Shown here: positions 27,872-34,972 of the stretch, one piece after another
How positions within the stretch are numbered: the stretch's first letter is position 1
Layout: the number at the start of each line of letters is the position of its first letter
From: SIG565 sp045613385
Lineage (GTDB): Bacteria > Bacillota > Clostridia > Oscillospirales > Acutalibacteraceae
Direction: 5' to 3'
Length of the DNA: 64,000 nt
NCBI GenBank assembly: GCA_045613385.1
Contig: JAZLAW010000023.1
Span: 55,541 to 119,540, forward strand
The notes under the pieces: generated by a model
Database searches by the model: none
Told to the model about the DNA's origin: nothing
Seen by the model: only the letters and a program-made list of their open reading frames with translations
Position numbers and translations under genes: made by a program

Positions 27872-27985
27872 ATTTTTTTACCCTAAAATTATAATCTAAT
27901 TCAATTATACTGATGCATCGATGAAAAAGCAAGTTTCATAAAAGAAAAAGTGTTTTCATCTGATACTCACATTTCTACAAAAAAC

Positions 27986-28011
27986 AAAAGGCACCCGATT
28001 GGGTGCCTTTT
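27986..28011 (-). terminator. Terminator after tRNA-Ser
   Basis: An 11-bp stem (AAAAGGCACCC with GGGTGCCTTTT) is followed on the minus strand by a T-rich tract. Confidence 0.8.
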
Positions 28012-28017
28012 GTTTTT

Positions 28018-28109
28018 TGGCGGAGATGGAGAGATTCGAACTCTCGAACCGCTTGTAACGGTTACACGATTTCCAATCGTGCGCGCTCGACCAGCTACGC
28101 GACATCTCC
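28018..28109 (-). tRNA. tRNA-Ser (GGA)
   Basis: The cloverleaf reads on the minus strand. The acceptor stem GGAGATG pairs with CATCTCC, followed by G and an encoded CCA. The anticodon stem CACGA/TCGTG encloses loop TTGGAAA with anticodon GGA. A long variable arm (AACCG...CGGTT) is typical of serine tRNAs, and the T-arm contains TTCGAAT. Length is 92 bases including CCA. Confidence 0.95.
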
Positions 28110-28164
28110 ATAATTGGTCACTTGACTATTATACAGACAGATGACCAAAAAATCAAGTATTTTA

Positions 28165-29661
28165 TTACTTTACTGAAGAAATAAATTTTTTGAATGCAAT
28201 AATACCCTTTTCATCGCGTTTATAAACACCCGCGTGTTCGAGCACTTTCTCGAAAACTTTGCCCGTTTCGAACTGCAAAATTTCTTCTACATTTTCACTG
28301 TTAATATCGGTATACTTACCCTTTATTTCTTTTACCCAATCGGCATGTATTTTAAGGGTTTCGTCCTTCTCTATATCCTTACCTTTAAGAATCGAATCAG
28401 CTAAATCTGCCAATTCTTTTTTAAGGCGGGCAGGTAATACCGCAAGGCCCATAACTTCGATAAGACCGATATTTTCTTTCTTTATGTGGTGGAGTTCTTT
28501 ATGCGGATGATATACACCCATTGGATGCTCTTGGGTTGTAATATTATTACGCAAGACAAGGTCCATCTCAAATTTACCGTCGCGGAATCTGGCAATCGGT
28601 GTAATTGTATTGTGCTTTTCACCATTAGTTTCAGCAAATACAAAGGCTTCTTCGTCGGTATAGCCGCGCCAAGCTGCTAAAATTTTACGCGACAAAGCAA
28701 TAATATCATCGGCGCTTTCACTTCTCAGTCTTATAACCGACATCGGCCATTTTACAATACCTGCTTCTACGCCTTTAAAACCATCAAAATGTACACTATA
28801 CTCTATCGGCGCTTTAGCCATTGCAAAGGTATAGTTTCCGCCCTGAAAATGGTCGTGACTTAAAATCGAGCCGCCCACTATGGGCAAATCGGCATTTGAA
28901 CCGACAAAATAGTGTGGAAAAAGTTTTACAAAATCCAACAGTTTTACAAACGTATCATCGTTTATCTGCATCGGTGTGTGTTCGGAATTAAATACTATAC
29001 AATGCTCGTTATAATAAACGTACGGCGAATATTGGAACATCCAGTTTTGATTATTTATCCTAATAGGCATAATGCGGTGATTCTGACGTGCAGGTGAATT
29101 AAGTCTACCGGCATAGCCTTCGTTTTCCTTGCAGAGTAAACACTTAGGATACCCCGACTGTGCCGCCGCTTTAGCCGCCGCAATAGCCTTTGGGTCCTTT
29201 TCGGGTTTTGAAAGATTTATTGTTATATCAAGTTCCCCATACGGTGTGTCACTCTTCCACTTGACATCCTTTACAATTCTATATCGACGGATATAGTCAC
29301 TATCGCAACTTAAATTATAAAAATAATCGGTAGCGGCTTTGGGCGACTCTTTATAAAGAGAATTAAACCTATCTGTCACGAAACTCGGACGCGGTACCAT
29401 AGTTCCCATAAGACGTGTATCAAATAAATCTCTCTCGGTGATATTATCTTCAATAATACCTTTTTCTACCGCAAAATCTAATATCTCCTTTAATGTTTCT
29501 TCTAAATTAATATCCGAACATTTGGTTTCGGGCTCCTCGAATTCACTAAGTCCCAAAATATCAATTATCTTATTTGTTATGTATACTCTATCCTGTTCTT
29601 CGAACAGATTTTTATCAATTCCATAAGAAACTAACTTTGCAACGCTATTATAAATCACCAA
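28165..29661 (-). CDS. galT: UDP-glucose--hexose-1-phosphate uridylyltransferase, class II
   Basis: This is a Leloir-pathway enzyme exchanging UMP between UDP-glucose and galactose-1-phosphate. At 498 residues it is the Firmicutes class II GalT, unrelated in length to the E. coli type. The nucleotidyl-transfer His region reads SHDHFQGGNY, and NEHCIVFNSEHTPMQ precedes it. No galK or galE is in the window. Its start is TTG (29661) or the next codon GTG, after an AAGGGG ribosome site. A consensus promoter lies at 29693-29721. Confidence 0.93.
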   Translation of the reverse strand: MVIYNSVAKLVSYGIDKNLFEEQDRVYITNKIIDILGLSEFEEPETKCSDINLEETLKEILDFAVEKGIIEDNITERDLFDTRLMGTMVPRPSFVTDRFNSLYKESPKAATDYFYNLSCDSDYIRRYRIVKDVKWKSDTPYGELDITINLSKPEKDPKAIAAAKAAAQSGYPKCLLCKENEGYAGRLNSPARQNHRIMPIRINNQNWMFQYSPYVYYNEHCIVFNSEHTPMQINDDTFVKLLDFVKLFPHYFVGSNADLPIVGGSILSHDHFQGGNYTFAMAKAPIEYSVHFDGFKGVEAGIVKWPMSVIRLRSESADDIIALSRKILAAWRGYTDEEAFVFAETNGEKHNTITPIARFRDGKFEMDLVLRNNITTQEHPMGVYHPHKELHHIKKENIGLIEVMGLAVLPARLKKELADLADSILKGKDIEKDETLKIHADWVKEIKGKYTDINSENVEEILQFETGKVFEKVLEHAGVYKRDEKGIIAFKKFISSVK

Positions 29662-29692
29662 TTTTTCCCCTTCTAAATATATTTATAAATAA

Positions 29693-29721
29693 ATTATACT
29701 TAAGTTTCTTTTTACTGTCAA
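29693..29721 (-). promoter_or_regulatory. Promoter of galT
   Basis: Minus strand: TTGACA (29716-29721), 17-base spacer, TATAAT (29693-29698). Confidence 0.8.
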
Positions 29722-29762
29722 CAAGGCACAGGAAAAATTTAAAAAATTTTATTAAAAAAGTG

Positions 29763-29791
29763 TTGACAAGCATCTAACCTTGTGTTATAAT
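29763..29791 (+). promoter_or_regulatory. Promoter of the lone 5S rRNA gene
   Basis: Perfect TTGACA (29763-29768), 17-base spacer and TATAAT (29786-29791), about 30 bases before the 5S sequence. Confidence 0.85.
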
Positions 29792-29820
29792 CACTCTTGT
29801 CGTCAGATGAGACGCGTCAG

Positions 29821-29934
<114 letters not shown>

Positions 29935-29937
29935 CAC

Positions 29938-29970
29938 AAAGCCACACAAGAAATTGTGTGGCTTTTATTT
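29938..29970 (+). terminator. Terminator of 5S rRNA
   Basis: The stem AAAGCCACACAA/TTGTGTGGCTTT with a GAAA loop is followed by TTATTTT. Confidence 0.85.
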
Positions 29971-30021
29971 TGCAAAAAATCAACATATATGAGCACTATA
30001 AAAATTATTTGCTTCAGTATT

Positions 30022-30054
30022 AAACGGATGTGTAGAAATTCTACACATCCGTTT
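30022..30054. terminator. Hairpin terminator downstream of nrdG
   Basis: A 16-bp perfect stem (AAACGGATGTGTAGAA with its complement) has a single unpaired A and a T run on the plus side. It probably ends nrdDG transcripts and backs up the 5S terminator. Confidence 0.7.
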
Positions 30055-30071
30055 TTCTGACTTTTTTTAAT

Positions 30072-30593
30072 TTAAACCTCATAAATAACCGTTTTGCCCG
30101 AGTTTAAGGATTCCTTTACATCGATTATCCTTTGATTCTTTGAGCCACGGAATTTGAGCGAAATATCCTTTTGGTCTTCTATAAACTTTCCATCCACCAA
30201 AACATCGATATTTTTTAACAAAGTTTCGGTATATTCAGTTTTTGCGCGGCTGACAAACAATATCTCATCTTCAAAACAAAATCCCGTATAGCACCAGATT
30301 GACTTACTCGGATACGTCTTTTTTACCATAGATACCAATTCGGCTAAATCTTTTTGGTTTTCGGGCTCAAACGGCTCTCCGCCGAGTATGGACAGGCCAC
30401 TTATGTAATCGGGTTTCAGATACTCTATTATCTGTTTTTTTGTTTCTTCGGTATATTTTTCGCCAAAAGAAAAATCCCAGGTTTCTTCATTAAAGCAACC
30501 TTTGCATCGGTGTCGGCACCCTGAAACAAACAGCGATACCCTGACGCCTATGCCGTTGGCTATATCGAACTTTTTAATTTCTCCGTAATTCAC
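30072..30593 (-). CDS. nrdG: Anaerobic ribonucleotide reductase activating protein
   Basis: This radical-SAM activase generates the glycyl radical on NrdD. The cluster motif CRHRCKGC is present near residue 27 of the trimmed protein, preceded by RVSLFVSG. I chose the GTG at 30593 because it gives the family N-terminus MNYGEIKKFD and has GGTGGTGA upstream; two earlier GTGs in frame lack a ribosome site. It lies 15 bases after nrdD. Confidence 0.95.
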   Translation of the reverse strand: MNYGEIKKFDIANGIGVRVSLFVSGCRHRCKGCFNEETWDFSFGEKYTEETKKQIIEYLKPDYISGLSILGGEPFEPENQKDLAELVSMVKKTYPSKSIWCYTGFCFEDEILFVSRAKTEYTETLLKNIDVLVDGKFIEDQKDISLKFRGSKNQRIIDVKESLNSGKTVIYEV

Positions 30594-30608
30594 AGTTTTC
30601 ACCACCGA

Positions 30609-32786
30609 TTAAAGATGTAAAACCCTTTCCTTGATTTCCTGAGTTCTACCCTGATTCCAATACTGTGTACCAATATAACCGCAGGTTCTTCTTGCCACAT
30701 TCATCTTTGCCTGGTCGGTATTACCGCATTTAGGACAGCGCCATATAAGTTTACCGAAATCATCCTTAACAATCTCAATTTCTCCGTCAAAACCGCACTC
30801 GTGACAATAGTCACTCTTGGTATTAAGTTCAGCATACATAATGTTATCGTAAATAAACTGCATTACCGAAAGTACTGCTTCAATATTATTTTGCATATTT
30901 GGTACTTCGACATAGGAAATAGCACCACCCGGAGACAAAGCCTGAAACTTTGATTCGAGAGTGAGTTTATCGAAAGCGTCTATGGGCTCGGTAACGTGAA
31001 CGTGATAGCTATTGGTAATATAGTTTTTATCTGTAACTCCGGTAACTACACCGAATCGCTTTTGCAGACATTTAGCAAACTTATATGTTGTACTTTCAAG
31101 CGGTGTGCCATAAATTGAATAATCTATATGCTCGGCCGCTTTCCATTTAGCAGTGTACTCGTTGAGTTTTTGCATTATCAAAAGGCCCAATTCTTCACCT
31201 TCAGGTTCGGTGAGTTTTTTGCCGTTCAATGAGTATACGCACTCCCAAAGTCCTGCATAACCGAGTGAAATTGTAGAATACCCGCCAAACAGTAATTTAT
31301 CGATTGTCTCACCCTTTTCGAGTCGTGCCAACGCACCGTGTTGCCAGAGTATAGGCGCGGCATCTGAAAGCGTACCCAAAAGACGCTCGTGTCGGCAACG
31401 CAGCGCTCTATGGCAAAGTTCCATTCTCTCATCGAAAATTTCCCAGAATTTTTCGATATTTCCACCTGCTGACAGTCCTATATCAACAAGGTTTACCGTA
31501 ACAACACCCTGATTAAAACGACCGTAATACTTAGGTTTACCGTTTTCATCAATATAGGGTGTAAGGAAGCTTCGGCAACCCATACAAGTATAACAGTTAC
31601 CGTTGCCGTTTTTATCAACTTTATTCTGTAGCATTATTTTCTCTGAAATATAATCGGGTACCATTCTCTTTGCGGTACACTTTGCGGCAAGTTGAGTTAA
31701 ATACCAATACTTAGTATTTTCCTTTATGTTATCTTCTTCGAGTACATAGATGAGTTTCGGGAAAGCGGGTGTAATCCAAATACCTTCTTCGTTTTTAACA
31801 CCCTGTATACGTTGTTTTAATGTTTCTTCAATAATCAAAGCTAAATCGGCTTTCTCCTGCTCGTTTTTAGCCTCATTAAGATACATAAATACTGTAACAA
31901 AAGGTGCCTGTCCGTTTGTAGTAAGAAGCGTTACAACCTGATACTGTATAGTCTGTACGCCGCGGCTTACTTCTTCGCGAAGTCGGTTTTCTGCCACTTC
32001 ATAAAGCTTCTCTTCGCTTAAGTGTATGCCTATTGCGCTATATTCTTCAGCTACCTGTCGGCGAATTTTTTTGCGGCTTACTTCAACAAATGGGGCTAAG
32101 TGAGCAAGACTTATACTCTGTCCGCCATACTGGTTGGATGCAACCTGTGCTATAATCTGGGTTGCTATATTACAGGCTGTAGAAAAGCTATGCGGCGTAT
32201 CTATTTTTACACCGCTGATAACAGTACCGCCGTTTAGCATATCTTCAAGATTTACAAGGTCACAGTTGTGCATATGTTGAGCAAAATAATCTGCATCGTG
32301 GAAATGGATGATTCCGTTTTCGTGCGCCTCTACAATGTCCTGCGGCAAAAGGATACGCTTTGTAATATCCTTGCTGACCTCTCCCGCCATATAATCGCGT
32401 TGAACGCTATTAACGGTTGGGTTCTTATTAGAGTTTTCTTGCTTTACTTCTTCATTATTACATTCAATAAGCGACAAAATCTGCTCATCCGTAGTATTTG
32501 CCTTACGTATAAGGGCACGATTGTATCTATATTTTATGTAACGACGTGCCACCGTAAATGCCTGTTTTTGCATAATGGCATTTTCCACAAGGTCCTGTAT
32601 TTCTTCAACACTTAATGCTCTGTCAAGTGCGCCACAGGTATTTTTAACCGATTGCGCTATATCATTAATCTGCTCAGCAGTAAGTCTTTCAGATTCATTT
32701 ACACTTTCATTTGCTTTTGTAACGGCAATAATAATTTTATCAATATTGAATATTTCTTCACTGCCGCTTCTTTTAATAATCTTCAT
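30609..32786 (-). CDS. nrdD: Anaerobic (class III) ribonucleoside-triphosphate reductase
   Basis: This enzyme makes deoxyribonucleotides without oxygen, using a glycyl radical. There is an N-terminal ATP-cone (MKIIKRSGSEEIFNIDKI), a central active-site domain, a zinc-binding CHECG...CPKCGN pair and the radical Gly in RRTCGYIGTQYW near the C-terminus. The ATG at 32786 follows AAGGAAGTGAG. Length 725 is typical. It marks an anaerobe and is cotranscribed with nrdG. Confidence 0.97.
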   Translation of the reverse strand: MKIIKRSGSEEIFNIDKIIIAVTKANESVNESERLTAEQINDIAQSVKNTCGALDRALSVEEIQDLVENAIMQKQAFTVARRYIKYRYNRALIRKANTTDEQILSLIECNNEEVKQENSNKNPTVNSVQRDYMAGEVSKDITKRILLPQDIVEAHENGIIHFHDADYFAQHMHNCDLVNLEDMLNGGTVISGVKIDTPHSFSTACNIATQIIAQVASNQYGGQSISLAHLAPFVEVSRKKIRRQVAEEYSAIGIHLSEEKLYEVAENRLREEVSRGVQTIQYQVVTLLTTNGQAPFVTVFMYLNEAKNEQEKADLALIIEETLKQRIQGVKNEEGIWITPAFPKLIYVLEEDNIKENTKYWYLTQLAAKCTAKRMVPDYISEKIMLQNKVDKNGNGNCYTCMGCRSFLTPYIDENGKPKYYGRFNQGVVTVNLVDIGLSAGGNIEKFWEIFDERMELCHRALRCRHERLLGTLSDAAPILWQHGALARLEKGETIDKLLFGGYSTISLGYAGLWECVYSLNGKKLTEPEGEELGLLIMQKLNEYTAKWKAAEHIDYSIYGTPLESTTYKFAKCLQKRFGVVTGVTDKNYITNSYHVHVTEPIDAFDKLTLESKFQALSPGGAISYVEVPNMQNNIEAVLSVMQFIYDNIMYAELNTKSDYCHECGFDGEIEIVKDDFGKLIWRCPKCGNTDQAKMNVARRTCGYIGTQYWNQGRTQEIKERVLHL

Positions 32787-32819
32787 AATATATCTCACTT
32801 CCTTTTGGGGTGTATTGCT

Positions 32820-32903
32820 ATTGTATCATTATTCGCTGTAAAAATCAACTGGAAAAACACAACATATGCCGATTTTTTTATTTTCAACAACCATATATAT
32901 GGT
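32820..32903 (-). promoter_or_regulatory. nrdDG promoter with possible NrdR-like boxes
   Basis: On the minus strand TTGATT (32843-32848), a 17-base spacer and TACAAT (32820-32825) form a promoter. Upstream are two AT-rich imperfect palindromes centred near 32864 (ACACAACATATGCC) and 32896 (ACCATATATATGGT). They are about 32 bases apart, close to the usual NrdR-box spacing. The match to the NrdR consensus is only partial. Confidence 0.4.
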
Positions 32904-32913
32904 ATTTTGTGCG

Positions 32914-32943
32914 AAAGAGCCAACTCTTACGAGTTGGCTCTTT
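32914..32943. terminator. Terminator after mazF
   Basis: The stem AAAGAGCCAACTC/GAGTTGGCTCTTT with a TTAC loop directly follows the mazF stop on the minus strand. Confidence 0.75.
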
Positions 32944-32948
32944 AAAAT

Positions 32949-33290
32949 TTAATTCAAACCGAAGCTCACCGATAAAGCCCTATCAACCTTATCCATACTT
33001 GACACATCAAGAACGCCCATTTTTTCTTTAAGGCGTCTTTTATCTATTGTTCTCACCTGTTCAAGCAAGACTATTGAATCCTTAGCCAGTCCACACCCCG
33101 CGTTAATTTTAATATGGGTTGGAAGATGGCTTTTTTCTTGTTGGCTTGTAATTGCGGCCGCTATAACTGTTGGGCTATAACGATTACCCACATCGTTCTG
33201 AATAATAAGTACCGGGCGCAGCCCACCTTGTTCAGAACCTATAACAGGACTTAAATCGGCATAATAAATATCTCCGCGTTTAACTGTCAT
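32949..33290 (-). CDS. MazF/PemK-family endoribonuclease toxin (EndoA-like)
   Basis: This 113-residue protein has the MazF fold markers RGDIYYADLSPVIGSEQGG, RPVLIIQND and the C-terminal LLEQVRTIDKRRL. It closely resembles the sequence-specific mRNA interferase EndoA of Bacillus. The start is set at 33290, behind GGAG. No MazE/EndoAI-like antitoxin frame is visible on either side. The upstream neighbour ends 118 bases before it. Confidence 0.92.
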   Translation of the reverse strand: MTVKRGDIYYADLSPVIGSEQGGLRPVLIIQNDVGNRYSPTVIAAAITSQQEKSHLPTHIKINAGCGLAKDSIVLLEQVRTIDKRRLKEKMGVLDVSSMDKVDRALSVSFGLN

Positions 33291-33408
33291 TTTTATTTCA
33301 CGCTCCGAAAATGTTTGTACCAATATCTTTACCTGATTAGATATTTTTTAATCAGTTTTTTTAATAATTAGTACAATATCATTTTATGCGCGAGAGACAG
33401 AGTTGCTA

Positions 33409-34959
33409 TTATTCATCATCTTTGATTATAAAATCATCATCTATGGGAGAATTGTCATCATAATCATCATCAAGATACAAACGCGTTGTTTCGCCGTAAC
33501 CTTCCATATACTCCTGCTCTGCCTCTGCCTCAAGGGCTTCCTTCGAAGGAGTCTTTTTGGTTGATTTTATTATCATAATAATTATCAGTACGATTAAAAG
33601 TACAATAATAAGCGCCGCACTTATAACAATAAGTTTGCTTTTAAAATCCAAATCTATAAATCTGGCTATAACCGATTTTTCTTGTTCAGATTGCGGTTCT
33701 TCTGCCGGTTTGTTTAAAGCGGCAGTGAAATCGGCAGCGCGTTGTACCGTTTTATCCTTCTTATCGTATCGGTAAAATTCCTTGCTTCCCGAAAAACTTT
33801 CACCGTAAAAAATAACAAAATCTGATAATTCGGGTGCATTATAAACAAAACCGTTTACAATATAGTCGCCAATATTAACTTTAGAATATTGATAACCTTC
33901 AACACTAGCTGTACTATCGGTATAGTCAAGTACAGAATAATGAAAATCTTGTATGGCTAAATATCTGAAAGGCGTAAAAGAGTTGTTTTCCTTATCATAA
34001 AGATAGAACGCACCGGCACTACTATCCTTTTTGGTGGCATACACTATCGTTTTACCGCTGACAACATCTTGCAGTACCGGGATATCAATTTCGTTAATTT
34101 TGGTTAATGCAGGGGTGAAACCTTTTGGTGTTGCTATACCGGTATATTCGCCGACCATATATCTTTTTTCGCCATCCACCGTAATTTCATACGGATTTAC
34201 TATTGGAGTACCATCTTCCGGTTGTTGAACAACTTCGGTAGTATTACATCTTGTAATATTAACGGTGTATTTTTTTATGGTTCCGTTAGGCGCGGTAACA
34301 ACTATCGTTCTCACGTTTTTTCCAACCTTCATAGATGAAGAACCCTGTACATCTATTTTAGCTGTCGCTTCCTGTGTTGTCGCAGAAACGAGAACCTTAG
34401 TTACGGAATAATCAACACTTACATTATATGTTGTAACGTCGGGGTCGAATGCGGGACTTAAAGTACCCGCTGAAAGAGTAAGATTTTTGAGTTTTGCATT
34501 ACCCGAAAGAGTACTTTTATCAACAATTTTTACCGTTGTATTATATTCCTTCTTTGCGGTTTGCACAAGGTCGGTATCTGTAATATCGGCTGCTACGTGA
34601 ATTCCGGAAGTACCCGCTTTTTTACATTTGAACTTGAAGGTCATACTGTGTGTGGCCGAAGTATTTGCAGCATTATAATATGAAATTAAATACTTTCCGT
34701 TACCGTCTGCATTTGTACCCTCCGGATTGGATGTACACTCAAATGCCGTAGCATCAAAGCTTAATACTGCATCGATTGCTCCGAGTTTACCCGAACCCGT
34801 TGTACACTGGAATGTAACGGTAACGGTTATTTCATCACCAAGATAGGCAGAAGATGGAGCAGATACACCGGCACTGGCAGCAGAAACGGGCATTATAAAC
34901 ACGCACCCAAGTGCCACTACCATTACTAAAAATATTGTCAGAATTCTCTTTTTTAACAT
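33409..34959 (-). CDS. Membrane-anchored surface protein with cohesin-like domain
   Basis: This 516-residue exported protein begins with a signal peptide (about 1-27). Residues about 29-146 form a cohesin-like sandwich (GDEITVTVTF, GAIDAVLSFDA, MTFKFKCKKAGTSGIHV). A cadherin-like beta-sandwich covers about 156-237 (LKNLTLSAGTLSPAFDPDVT). A less clear region follows. A membrane helix at about 442-465 leads to a 50-residue, strongly acidic inside tail. A cohesin held on the membrane would capture dockerin-bearing proteins. The next gene upstream on the same strand encodes one, ending 14 bases away, so the pair is probably cotranscribed. Confidence 0.8.
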   Translation of the reverse strand: MLKKRILTIFLVMVVALGCVFIMPVSAASAGVSAPSSAYLGDEITVTVTFQCTTGSGKLGAIDAVLSFDATAFECTSNPEGTNADGNGKYLISYYNAANTSATHSMTFKFKCKKAGTSGIHVAADITDTDLVQTAKKEYNTTVKIVDKSTLSGNAKLKNLTLSAGTLSPAFDPDVTTYNVSVDYSVTKVLVSATTQEATAKIDVQGSSSMKVGKNVRTIVVTAPNGTIKKYTVNITRCNTTEVVQQPEDGTPIVNPYEITVDGEKRYMVGEYTGIATPKGFTPALTKINEIDIPVLQDVVSGKTIVYATKKDSSAGAFYLYDKENNSFTPFRYLAIQDFHYSVLDYTDSTASVEGYQYSKVNIGDYIVNGFVYNAPELSDFVIFYGESFSGSKEFYRYDKKDKTVQRAADFTAALNKPAEEPQSEQEKSVIARFIDLDFKSKLIVISAALIIVLLIVLIIIMIIKSTKKTPSKEALEAEAEQEYMEGYGETTRLYLDDDYDDNSPIDDDFIIKDDE

Positions 34960-34972
34960 AACTTTATCTCCG

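Noticed and set aside
27950..28144. Short plus-strand open frame over the tRNA-Ser region
   Set aside because: It covers the terminator and tRNA-Ser on the other strand, a typical false frame; no ribosome binding site.
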